A DNA stretch of 64,000 nt from Xestospongia bergquistia (taxonomy: Eukaryota > Porifera > Demospongiae > Haplosclerida > Petrosiidae): positions 1,364,001 to 1,428,000 of the forward strand of contig OZ014423.1 of assembly GCA_963965975.1 (NCBI GenBank). The letters run 5' to 3'. The position numbers and the translations under genes were made by a program. Below, piece after piece: positions 32,001-45,704 of this stretch (position 1 is its first letter; each line of letters starts with the position of its first letter). The notes beneath the pieces are model-generated. The model had not been told where the DNA came from and searched no databases. It saw only the letters and a program-made list of their open reading frames with translations.

Positions 32001-33409
32001 TGAGTATCTCTCCATCCATCCATCCCACATCTATGCTGCAGTTGTTACAAATAACTCTCTCTTTCTCCGTCTTTGTTCTCTAGGATTCACCTCATCGATG
32101 GATCTCTCGTACTTCGTTGGATCAACTCGCTTCGTCGTTGGATAAGCTCTCGTCGCTGGATCATCTTTTTTTTTAGTTATGTCATCTTTATCTGTTTCTT
32201 TTCTTTTTTGTTCTCAAACTTTTTTTTATTTTTTAATTTTTGTCAAGTGATTTTTTTGAATTTTCAAATAAATTTTCCTCTCTCTTCGTTTCTACAGGAC
32301 TCAACAGTTCTTCTCTGATGATCTTGGCTGCTCTCTGGTGCTTTCTGATGTTCTTGACTGTTCTTCTCTGATGTTCTCATGACTGTTCTGACGTTCTTGA
32401 CTGTTCTTCTCTTCTGATGATCTCGTGACTGTTCTGATGTTCTCTGGATGTAAAAGATGAGTCGCTCTCCTGCCTGGTCTTCTTCTGTCTTCTTCCTTCA
32501 AGCCTTCTTTCCTCTTCTTTTAATTTTTATTTTAATTTTATTTTGGGCTATTCAGCCCATACACTATACACACACTCATACAATCCCTATTAATCATCTC
32601 CTCCCTGCCGCCTGGCGGCCTAAAAAAATTTTTTTTTAATATCCAAGGCCGCCAGGTGGCGGGGAGGAGCTCTGATCTTCTAGGGTGCGTGTGTGTGTGC
32701 TGTGTGTGTGTGTGTGTGTTGGTGGTCCCTTTTCACTTCCTCTGTCTCTCTTCACTCTCTATCCATTCAGTTCATAACTGCTTTTTTCTTTCCTTGCAGG
32801 AGCAGCACTGTTGAAGAAGGTGAGTTGTCTCTCCATCCATTCATCTCATTCATTCTTAATTAGCAATCCAGTTGTTACAACTAACTCTCTCTTTCTTTCT
32901 CTATGTTCTCTACTTGTGGAGTGACTGGACTCTTGGGGACTTTCAACTACTGAAACTGTCTTTTTTTAATTTTCTTTTCATTGTAATTTTTTTCTTTCTT
33001 TTTTATTGTAATTTTTTTCATGTTTTTCTTTATAATTTGTTAGTATATTGTTTTTAATTACTTCTCAAAAAATATATTTTTCACTAAAATTTGTCCAAGT
33101 CAATTATCTTAATTTCAGTTATAGTTTAAGTTGATCACTTTGAAACTTTGAAATTCGAAAAGTGACATTCTAGATTTAATATAACTTTGAAAATTGAATT
33201 ATTTTAGAATTCAATTTTTCATCTTAGTTACTAATCAACTACAATCATACTGAATTTTACTTATCTTTTTACAACTATTTTCTTACTAATTTTAGCATTT
33301 CTTTAGATCATATTATCATTACTATTTTTTAACAAAAAGCTAAATTAATTATTTAATTAAAAATCTTTTTTAATAATTAATTTAAAAACTTATTAAAGTG
33401 TTTTACTAT
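32001..33409. other. Possible non-coding transcript region with internal duplications
   Basis: Pyrimidine-rich sequence. The block 'ggtgagt..tctctccatcca' ... 'gttacaa(a/c)taactctctctttct' ... 'gttctct' occurs twice, at about 31998-32085 and 32819-32912. About 32300-32455 is an imperfect minisatellite of 'gactgttcttctctgatgttct'. Small open frames on both strands here follow the repeats and are not convincing genes. Confidence 0.4.
32598..32669. repeat. GC-rich stable hairpin
   Basis: The arms CTCCTCCCTGCCGCCTGGCG... and its near-perfect complement ...CGCCAGGTGGCGGGGAGGAG flank an A/T-rich loop of about 20 bases. GC content of the arms is far above that of the region. Could be a MITE end or a structured RNA element. 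Confidence 0.85.
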
Positions 33410-33540
33410 TCTTGTAAGCGTTTTTGTTGTACGCGTGTGCTGCTGTTATATTTTCCCGCCATAATGACAGGTCACGCGTTTGCTGTTCCTCCCTAGTCGC
33501 GTGCTAATGATGATAGTAACGGTTCCTTCTTTCATTAGAC
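33410..33540. promoter_or_regulatory. Second CpG-rich block with E2F-type and ACGCGT motifs
   Basis: Contains two ACGCGT/CACGCGT sites and TTTTCCCGCCATA, repeating the motif composition of 31870-31930. Either a second promoter or a diverged duplicate of the first. Confidence 0.4.
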
Positions 33541-33692
33541 TTTTACCTATTTGAAATTTTAATTTCTGTTTCAGTATTAATTTTAATCAAGTTCTTTTTA
33601 GACGATTATTTTTATTCCAGCTTTTAATTGTTAAAATGTTTATTTACCATTTAACTTGTTTGTTGTATGTTTACAAAGTTCGGTTCTCTCAA

Positions 33693-33915
33693 AAGATATC
33701 AACAAACTGGATGAGATCCATACAGATTGAAGAGAATGAGCAATTGCTGTCACCTTCTAACACAAAGATCTTCCTCTCTGTATTATAAGTGCTACTACTT
33801 GATGATATATAGTGGTAGCAATATATTCACATGTAATGCAGTGACATGTCTAAACAGCAAATATACAATTTTATTTATGGTAAATATAAAAATGTAAAGT
33901 TTGGCAATAAAACAG
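33693..33915. repeat. Dispersed repeat, copy 2
   Basis: Homologous to 31295-31510 over about 200 bp with similar order of blocks. The 66-codon open frame that overlaps its right end is not supported. Confidence 0.65.
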
Positions 33916-34055
33916 TTTTAATTGGAATTGCATTAAATGGTACATTTAAAGTAGAGACAATGTTAGGTATTTGTAATACAAGAGTGCAGTTTGTGGTCAA
34001 TAGAATTGGGTGTGGCCAAATGATGTTGTACTCAACTGCTGGTTGATACTGTTTG

Positions 34056-34319
34056 TTAGAGGTTATCTTCTAGACTAAATGAACCAGTACAGTAGTGGTA
34101 GGATTTGTCACCAGTGTAATGAGAATAAATATGATAAATCATGTTACAATAAGTATTGGTCACATGATGACATAGAGGACACTGGAAAGTATCTAGTTTT
34201 AAGGGATAATGATTGTTGAGATGATCAGTTAATATAGTTGAGTTAATACATATCTTCTTATAGCTACTTACAAGACAACAGAGTTTTGTGTTAGATGACA
34301 TATTTAGTGAGGACCACAC
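34056..34319 (-). CDS. Small C2H2 zinc-finger ORF (87 aa)
   Basis: Intronless open frame. CPLC followed by 12 residues and HIYSH fits Cx2Cx12Hx3H, a C2H2 zinc finger. A preceding block (SSYKKICINSTILTDHLNNH) resembles a degenerate finger that keeps its histidines but not a normal cysteine pair, and HYC starts a third that is cut short. It may be a small gene, a terminal exon of a larger one, or a transposon-derived fragment. Confidence 0.4.
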   Translation of the reverse strand: MWSSLNMSSNTKLCCLVSSYKKICINSTILTDHLNNHYPLKLDTFQCPLCHHVTNTYCNMIYHIYSHYTGDKSYHYCTGSFSLEDNL

Positions 34320-34617
34320 GTAGTGTATAGGATAATAAAAATTAATTAGAGCTACACCTACTACTTAAGAGTATTAATAGCTATATAACTTGTGACAATG
34401 AATAGATAATAAATCAATGGAGTGTCCAGATAATACACTTTGTTACAACAACTTTATTGATTATGTAGTCATTAAATGAGTTCATACTACTTTCATCCAA
34501 TAATCATCATTTATAATTTTTTTCAAACATTATAATTATTTTCAACAAAATTAATAGGACCAGTCTACATGAAATATTAAAAATACACAAAGCTTTGATC
34601 TTCAGAGAACAGTGCAA

Positions 34618-35000
34618 TTAGTCTTTAAATTTTGGATTACCTTTATTCCATTCCAGTGTCCTCGACGTTACTTTACCATCACCATGACAACCATATCTCC
34701 CAGCATGAGTCACTGCATCAGTTTTATATCATATTGTCTCACGTACATAAGGAATTAACTTCATACCAACCTCATCTCTATCTTCTGCTGTAGTATACAC
34801 ACATATCACTTTTATATTTGGGTCTGAAGAATTTGGGTTGACTTTCATTTTAGTGGCAGTAGGCCAGTAGCTCCTAGTTCACCAGATACCACAGCCTGAG
34901 TTATTGTCTCCCAGATCTGATCAATACAGGAGATGTGTTTGACGATAAACCATTTGTCTAATGTTGGTCCTTTGGCATAATGGCATTGTAGTGAGCTGGA
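34618..35000 (-). pseudogene. Decayed DUF1917/Bles03 (C11orf68)-like gene
   Basis: Read on the minus strand, the pieces are GPTLDKWFIVKHISCIDQIW, TQAVVSGELGATG, then after a frame change TKMKVNPNSSDPNIKVICVY, VGMKLIPYVRETI, a TGA stop, then YKTDAVTHAGRYGCHGDGK and EWNKG. The order KW...VW...GELG...KxNPNxxxPxxKVICVYT...YKTDxxTxxGRYG is that of the DUF1917 (Bles03/C11orf68) family of basophilic-leukaemia-expressed proteins. One frameshift and one in-frame stop mean it is not translated as a whole. It lies 120 bp from, and divergent to, the PMM2 start. Confidence 0.65.
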
Positions 35001-35117
35001 CTATTGAAACAAATCCGGTAATTAAGTTTAGTTATAAATAGAGGAAGTTGTTGTAATTAACATTTATAGGAAGTTGGAGGTGTGTTCGCATTGCCACATT
35101 GAACTTTAGGGTCAAAG

Positions 35118-37800
35118 ATGCCTCAACAAAGAGAAATCATGTGCTTGTTTGATATTGATGGAACACTGACTCCTTCAAGACAGGTAAGACAGCTCCATTA
35201 ATAAACATGCACTTAATTTAATTATAATAAATTTTATTAGTAATTAATGCCTTTAATAGCCTAACTGCTTATATAGAGTTTATATTGCATGACCACAGTA
35301 TCCAGTTACTGTTACAGTATTCATATGTAATGTCAGGGGATTATGAATTAAAAATTTTTGATTTTGAGTGGCTTCCTTTTAATTTTATAAATGGCTGCAG
35401 AAGAGAGACTTATAATGTGTCTGTTTGATCTTGATGGAACTGTGGCTCCTATGGACTGTAATGTATGACTAACTGTTCTTTACAATTTATTAATTGTAGA
35501 TAGTATTAATTAAGACAGGGACTTGTTATGAATTGTGGCTAAATGTATAGTCTACCTAGAACAAGAGGAGGAAAGCATGTATTAAATTGCACACTAACAT
35601 CGTTTTTTATATGCAGAAATAAAGGAGTGGCTTATCTGTCATGACACGAGCATTGTAATTAGATTATACGAGATTTTATTTATTTATTATCACTTGTTTA
35701 TTATGTATAGACTGGAATATATCTGATTGTGTTTGTATTTCTTGTTTTAATTCTTTTCATTCTTTTCATTCTTCCTCTTTCTCTCTCTTTCTCTCTCTCA
35801 GGTGATCACACCAGAAATGAAGAGTTTTCTACTCGAGTTAAAGAAGAAAGTTGTCATTGGTATAGTTGGTGGATCAGATAAAGGAAAACAAGAGGAACAA
35901 ATGGGAGGAGATGGTATGCATGAATAGCAAGTGCTAAATAGATAGACTACAGTGTTAATGGATAGTAATAGATATAGTAACATAATACCTTATAAAGTAA
36001 TTTGTGTTTGAAATGCTTGCCAACTAAATATGATTTGTGTCTACATCATGTCATATGATACTCCACAGATAAGTTGTGTAGATGATAACTTATGTCTACA
36101 TCATGTCATGTAATAATCAACTTAATGCACAGATAAGTTGTGTAGATGATTCTATAGTTATTGGTTATGGTTGGATGATATTGCTGTTATATATTAAACT
36201 ATAGTCTTTTGTCCTTTGTAGTGACTGGTATGTATGACTATGTATTCTCAGAAAATGGTCTAGTAGCTTATAAAGATGGCAAACTAATTGGAAAACAAGT
36301 TTGTGTTATACATTTAATACATTATATTGTCATTGTTCTTTAGAGTATAAAAGATTGGATGGGTGAAGAAAAAATTAAACTGTTTGATAATTTTTGTTTA
36401 CGATATTTAGCTGATTTAGATATTCCTAAAAAGAGGTATGACTAACTATTCAATGAAAAAATAAATATTCTTCTTTTTCTAAAGAGGTACATTTATAGAG
36501 TTTCGAGATGGTCTTATTAATGTCTGTCCTATTGGACGTAATTGTACTCAGGAAGAAAGAATGGAATTCTTTGAATATGACAAAGTTTGTTTCAATGACA
36601 TCTTTTGCTGAAATATGAATTTTGGAATTGCATAGGAACACAAAGTCAGAGAAAAGTTTGTAGAAGCTTTAAGGAAGGAGTTTCCTGACATGGGACTCCA
36701 GTATTCTATTGGTAAGCTATTGTTTAATTCTTTAGGTTCTATAGTGAAGATACTAAGAATAGCTTATATGCTTTTCGATAGTAGATGCATTCTGTGACAT
36801 TTGAAAGCATAAAATAGAGACGTTCTTTATGTTAAGTTCCACAGTACATAGATTATAGTGTGATAGCAATATCATGGAACATTTACTGTTAGCTCATGCT
36901 ATCATAGATGGTCATGTGACACTCACATGGACCTATACATAATATACCTTCTAAATTGGACTGTAAAAATTAATATGATATTATCAGTTTGCTGTAGTAT
37001 GTGGTATATAATGTTTCATGTTTATCACTTATATCAACATACAGGTGGTCAGATTAGCTTTGATGTCTTTCCCAAGGGCTGGGACAAAACATTCTGTCTA
37101 GGATTGATTGATAATATCTCTCAATTTAAAGCAGTCCATTTCTTTGGAGATAAAACTTATCCAGTAAGTTAGTTTAATGGATTAAATTATTAAAACTAAA
37201 GCTGAGAAATAATATTTCAATATTTTGATTTGTTACTGATATTGTCAACAAATTATAAGATTATATTGTTGTTGATATATTATTAAGAAGAGATATTCAT
37301 GAACCATGCCTATTTATTATCATAAATAACGATGAAACATTTTATTAAATTAATAATGATGTATTCTAAGACTGACTCCAATTCAGTTATATGGACTTCT
37401 AGTGACTGTTCGAGTATAATATTATGATATAATATTTTAGAGGGTATATCATGACCTAAATTCTATTATCATACAGTTTTAATTCAAAATCTATAAACAT
37501 TATAACATGAATAAAACACTATTAATATAAATATGCCTTCAATACAGAGGTTAATTAAAACTGTATTTTATTAGTATAGAACCAACTATCTTAACAATAT
37601 CATGTATTATAGCTCTAGATAAAGCTTTATCATTAGGGGATAACCCTATAGTCAATTTATATATTAATATTATTGTTCTCTTTCTCTTCATGAAGGGGGG
37701 CAATGATTATGAAATCTTCATGGACCCACGTACTATTGGACACACTGTTACAAGTCCTGATGACACTATTAAACAACTCAGGGAATTGTTTAATATGTGA
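35118..37800 (+). CDS. PMM2: Phosphomannomutase (PMM2-like), 248 aa
   Basis: Converts mannose-6-phosphate to mannose-1-phosphate for GDP-mannose and N-glycan synthesis in the cytosol; HAD superfamily. Exons 35118-35183, 35802-35913, 36222-36298, 36344-36435, 36485-36584, 36636-36711, 37045-37163 and 37696-37800 are in frame and give 248 residues (human PMM2 246). The catalytic motif is LFDIDGTLT (the first Asp is the nucleophile). Other family blocks are VVGGSD-like [60 protein letters not shown] and FFGDKT...GGNDYEIF. A second start exon at 35391-35462 can replace the first. Confidence 0.93.
35391..35462 (+). CDS. PMM2: Alternative first exon of PMM2
   Basis: Starts [20 protein letters not shown] and ends MDCN at a GTATGA donor, in the same phase (0) as the first exon at 35118-35183. 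It therefore splices in frame to the exon at 35802. Both exons carry the DxDGT catalytic motif, so the enzyme core would be the same, but residues after the motif differ (TLTPSRQ versus TVAPMDCN). The pair looks like a tandem exon duplication with its own upstream region, about 270 bp apart. Confidence 0.75.
35545..35675. repeat. Copy of the 10.66-10.80 kb promoter block inside a PMM2 intron
   Basis: Shares with 10665-10800 the blocks 'cctagaacaagag(c/g)ag', 'tttttatatgcagaaataaa', 'gagtggct', 'tcatgacacgac/g', 'taattagattatacga' and 'attttat' in the same order. It could be a small mobile element or a transposed promoter. Confidence 0.75.
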
Positions 37801-38441
37801 TCACATATTATTATCATGTATAGACTATAGCTATGATAATTATAACTAAGTATTAAAACAAATAGTACTTTTATTATTTTTAATTAGAATTATATAATTA
37901 GACTTGTTCTATGACAGTAGTGTATAAAGGCTTTTGTGTTTTATGACATGATCCAACTACACTCATATAGTTGGCCCGTTAATGTAGCATCTTATTACAT
38001 GAACTGAAGTTGATTGTCCAGTTAAAAACAGCTAGAACAATTGCTTTTTGAAAGATTACTATTATTATCAATTATACATTATTAGAATACTAACAATGCT
38101 ATCGGACACCCAATATAATTATAATAAAATTAATATTCAATTTTTAAAATAATAGGCGTGACCATCTTGAAACTCCACCCATTCTTTTGAATTTTTGGAG
38201 GGTAGACTGTGAAAAGGTTGGTTGCCGTTGTCTTCTAAAGGTGTTCCATTTTAATGAGATATATTATAACATAGATTAGAAGATAATATTGTTATTATAA
38301 GGAAGTGGAGATACTTATAAGTCTGAGAACAGCAAACAGTTGATTGCAAATATAGAACATTATTAGTTGATTGTACTTACTTTACAAGGTAATTTATTAT
38401 ATATAATGATATGTTTAACTTTGTTGTGTATGTTTATAGTA
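37801..38441. other. Spacer and probable 5' UTR of TACC
   Basis: No coding signal. A likely non-coding first exon of the TACC gene ends at an 'ACAAG|GTAATT' junction near 38390, and the following intron ends in 'TTTATAG' two bases before the start codon. Confidence 0.45.
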
Positions 38442-41241
<2,800 letters not shown>

Positions 41242-41356
41242 TGAGGTTCTTCACTCTTTGTCTCTTGTCTTTAAGTAGTAACATGTCCCATGTATTATAA
41301 ACAGCAAACATGATATATGTCCTAAATATTAATAAACCACACCTATTTAATGAATA

Positions 41357-42455
41357 ATGGCTGAGTGTCAATCGTCTAATGTACAAGAAGGAACACTAAC
41401 TCGTTCAGGCGGCACTTCAAACACTTCTAGAGGGACTTATGGGAACATTATTGACCTGACTGATGCTAGAAATAATCCAAAACTAAATGAAGAATTAACT
41501 AATGGCTCTTGTCAACCTAAATCACTTTCTGTCACAGACGAACAACTTACTATAGACAAATTAGATGAATTAACGTTACATGAATCAGCTCTTTCTGATA
41601 CAACAATCTCTGAGGAAGACCCCAGTAATAATGACAATCAAATTACAACCACCACCACTCAAACAGAATCACTACTGGACTATTATTATGGAGCAAAACC
41701 TACAAAAGAAAAGACATCACAAGGTGGTCTGTTAAATACTGTTATCTAAGTCAATTATGCATTTTAATATCAATAGAATTAGATTATGTTGTAGAAGTAT
41801 ATGGTTTTAATCCAAGTTTAAAAACTAAAGATCTTTTACAGGAGCTACATTTATATGGGTAAGTAAGTTGTAGTGGTATATCATTAATATCATCTACTAC
41901 ATTATAGACCACAGATTATGAAACTCAAGTGGGTTGATGACACACATGCATTAGCTGTATATGCCTCTACTGCTGATGGTAATAAGTGATATGAATAAAT
42001 AAATGTCATGATCTCTTCTGGTCTTTGGACAGCTAAGATAGTAGTCAAAGGTACATATACCAATATTAAAGTGAGATTGTTAAGACAATCTACTAACAAC
42101 GAGTCGTTTATTATAGCAGAAAAAGTAGCTGGTAAGTAATAGTAAGATTGTATAATCATTAAACTTCTCTTGTGTTATTTTTTTGATGTAGCATCAATCA
42201 GAGATTCGTTAGAATCTTTACATTCTGTTGAGCGTCCTTCTACAACAGCTAATGTAGCAAGAAGAATGATAGGTCATGCTTTGGGTGTTAAAATTAACAT
42301 CACTCCTGAACAGAGAGAGAAAGAACGTGAAGAGTTAAAGTTAGCTAAAGGTACGTGTACAATTTGTTAACTACTAGTATGTCTATATTACAATAATGTG
42401 TTCTCTATTACTCTTAGAAAAGAAACAAAGAAAACAACTTGCAAAATCAAGCTAA
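41357..42455 (+). CDS. R3HCC1L: R3HCC1L/R3HCC1-like protein (271 aa predicted)
   Basis: Exons 41357-41723, 41777-41858, 41908-41978, 42033-42131, 42192-42350 and 42418-42455 join in frame. An acidic disordered N-terminus (DELTLHESALSDTTISEEDP, TTTTTQTESLLDYYYGAKP) precedes the conserved RRM-like C-terminal part: VVEVYGFNPSLKTKDLLQEL, KLKWVDDTHALAVYAS and ARRMIGHALGVK. These match the C-terminal block of vertebrate R3HCC1L (ELKTEDLL, IKWVDDTHALGIF, VARRLVARALGL). The R3H domain itself is not seen. Probably RNA-associated; function unclear. Confidence 0.8.
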
Positions 42456-42558
42456 ACACATTATCAGTTAATCATTTTTTAAAAATTTTATTTATTATTA
42501 TTTATTATTATGAAAATAAATAAGGTGTTTATAAAGAGGTACATAATTATAATAATTA

Positions 42559-45500
42559 TTAATAAAATACATCTGCTCTAAATAGGTCTTTTCTTTCTTT
42601 TTTCCTTTTTGGGGTTTTCTTTTCATTCTTTTTAGCTTCCTTCTTGTCTTCTTTGACTTTCTTTTTCTCTTTCTCCCTAAGCTCAACTTTGTCATCTATT
42701 GGATCAGAGTATCTCTTTTTGGTATCTTTCTTGAGTGAACCCTTTTGTTTTTTGTAAGTGTCCTTTGAGGAAGACTTGTCTTTACTAGTCAATTGGTCCA
42801 CATTTACTGACTTTTTATCAGGACTGTTTCTGGATGAGGCTCGATATGAAGACATCTCAAATTCACCTAGAGATAAACGTCTTTTCAATAATGGGTTATC
42901 ACTATTAGACAAAGCTCTCTTTGACTTTTCATCTGTGTCAGATCCTCTCCTTTGCAGTTTGCTCTTTGATTGTTGTACTTCCATGTTGGCAGGCTTTCTT
43001 ACAGTATAATCAAGGCTATCAGAATTTCGTCTCTCTTTAACAAATGATGTTTGCAAGCTACTTTTCAGTGAGTTCCTTATCATTGGCTTTTGTTCTTCAA
43101 CTGACGTAGCAAAGTTTCCTTTCCAAGGCCATATATCATTTTCAGTTGCTGTATGTTGAGCTATAATCTTTTCCAAATCAAACTCAGAAGTATCTTCCTC
43201 CTCCTCTTCATTGTCATCATTGAGGACATGTTGATCCATATGAATAGTGATACTCTCAGAGGCCATTTGACTTGACTCACTCTCCTGTGACAAGTCATCT
43301 ATAACAGTAAGTGGTGATGTTTCTTGTTTGCTAACTACTACTGGTTGTGGAGATGGTGTGTATTCAGCTTCTTTGAGTGCTTTGGGAATGAGACCTTTAG
43401 AGATTTCATCATCATAGAAGAAATCATCGTCATTGTCATCATCAGTCTCAACTGGTGGAATGTACACTGTTTCCATGTAAAACATACCATCACTTTGTTT
43501 AGGTGTCTCATCTTGATGTATGGTCCATTTAGGTTTCTCTGAAGGTGCACTTTTTTCAGGCTTCGCTGGTGATATACTAGTATTCATAACTGGATCATTG
43601 TCAATTGGACTTGAAGGTTTTGCTGATGGTTTGAATTTTGACTGAGTCTTAGGTTTCCTTTTTGCTGGACTATTCTTGGTAGAAGATTTCGCTTTTTCTG
43701 GAGGACTCTGCTCCAGGGATTTTGTTTCCTTGGGAATAATCTCTGCAGCTGGAGGGATATTTAATGGTGGTTCTTTCACTGGAGTTCTTGATTGTTCTGA
43801 AACATCTGGAATATTGATGACAGTTGTCAACTGGCTTGAGACATGTCTTGGTGGAAAAGCCATTTGTTCTTGATAGTCATTGATGGTGCTTAAACTGTGT
43901 TGCGATGAGCTAACTGGAGGTAGTCTGATTGTTTTGAGCTCTTGTGTGTGTGGTGTATACTCTGTGATTGTGGTATGAATGAGCTCTTCATTCTCTACTT
44001 CTTCTACTTCCGTGTTTGATATCAACTCAGTTTCATCATCATCATCACTTAGTTCCTGTTCCAATAAAATGTGTGGAGCTGTAAAACAAAAGAAGTTTGT
44101 GTTTCAAGTACAAGTTGTTGCAATCAATTACCATAGAAACCAAATTCATCATTGGCTATTTCTTGACTTTTCAATTGCTTCCTCATTTTCTTCTCCATTT
44201 TCTTCAACCTATCACAAAAGAAGTAATCACTATTATCTACTAGTTATACAATGTATACCTTATTTTTTCCTTATTGTAACAAATATCTGAATTTGCAGCA
44301 ATAAAGTAGCAAGCTATTGTAAACATCAGCACTAAAGTTATGCCTATTATAGCAGCTATGACAACAATATACCAACTGAGTGGTTCTTTCTTGATGTTTT
44401 CTATAAGTATATATATTATTAACAACTAAAATATTTGAACTGACCATCAGAGTGTACGGTAATATTGTAATAGATACTAATATTCATTCCAGTAATATTA
44501 TCTCGTCCAATACATTCATATATCCCAGTATCTGAAGACATTGCATTTACTAGAACCAGACTGCCATTACTAGCAACGTACGGTCCAGTACCATTAGCCA
44601 TCCTGTTATCTGGAACACTATTGAGAATAAAACCACTTTAAAACAATGATATTAATTGCTTACATGTCTCCATTTCTTTTCCATGTATAGATTGGACTAG
44701 GTACTCCAAGTACATCACATCTTACTACTGATCTTATTCGGTCATCCACTACAAAGCTGGCATTTTCATTGATATATAATGGAATATACTCTAGTATAAA
44801 AAATGAAGTTTTGTTTCATACAGTTATTTACTTACCATTTATTCTAAGGTAAGCTTCAGCTTTACCTACAAGATCTCGATACTTTCCTACACACTTGTAA
44901 GTGGCCATATCATTGAAATTTAGATTAGTTAGATGTAACATTGATTGTCTGCTGGTAAGATTTGTTGAGACATCACTTGATATTATTTGGTTGTTTTTCT
45001 CCCACTGAACGGACATTACTTCATAATTAAAGGTACAAGAGAATATGGCCATCCCTCCCAGTGACTGGTTAATATTTGTTGGAGGATTAATAACTTGAAG
45101 TTGAACTATGTAGAGAGAGAAGATATGACGGATCGTTATACTAATGTTGCTAATCTTACATCCTTCTACTGTGAGAGTGAAAGTGATGTTGAGTTCATCT
45201 TCTTCTACACTAACACTGCATTGATAGTCTCCTTCATCAGATGGTTCACTATTAAATATCTCCAATATCAGAGTGGCATCATCATAATAATAACTAGTAT
45301 ATAAGAGTAAAGATGGCAGTTTAGGGATATACCTACCTGATGTGGTTTGACAACAGTTCTCCAGACAAACGGTTTATATTAATAATAGCTGAAGCATTTG
45401 TAGCATTGATTTCTACTGTACAATTTAGTATTGCAGTGTTGTTGTAAACTACAGCAACGTTATCAGCCAGTAAGGAGATGATTTGACACTCTGGAGAAAG

Positions 45501-45606
45501 AGACAAATCAATGTAAAATTATACTCTGTGCAGTAACAAACTTACTGGCTGTATAAGTAAGTACAACTACAGTTAGAACGCTGTAAAGGAACTTAACCAT
45601 CATTGT
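42559..45606 (-). CDS. Multi-Ig surface receptor with a roughly 540-residue charged tail
   Basis: The start (MMMVKFLYSVLTVVVLTYTA, signal peptide) is at 45606. Three to four Ig-like domains follow across several exons, with the Y-x-C signatures DEGDYQCSV, MATYKCVG and SDTGIYECIG. There is one transmembrane helix (WYIVVIAAIIGITLVLMFTIACYF, near 44290-44390) and then a large single tail exon (42559 to about 44080). The tail is acidic at first (SDDDDETELI, VEEVENEE), Pro/Ser-rich in the middle and very Lys-rich at the end (KEKKKVKEDKKEAKKNEKK). No kinase or phosphatase domain is present. The tail size and composition suggest a cytoskeletal or scaffold-binding role, which is inference. It shares a ~100-bp divergent promoter with the Death-CARD gene, and its stop lies about 100 bp from that of R3HCC1L. 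Confidence 0.8.
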
Positions 45607-45704
45607 TAGACAGACCGAGCCCCACCCTTCTTTCTTGTTTATAAAGCAAGTTAGGCGTGGTCAGTTACTTAAATTTTTAACCCTTTAAGTCCAAGTAACT
45701 GGGG

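Noticed and set aside
32301-32501. Minus-strand 66-codon Arg/Ser/Glu-rich frame
   Set aside because: Follows the 'gactgttcttctctgatg' minisatellite; no paralogue or splice partner.
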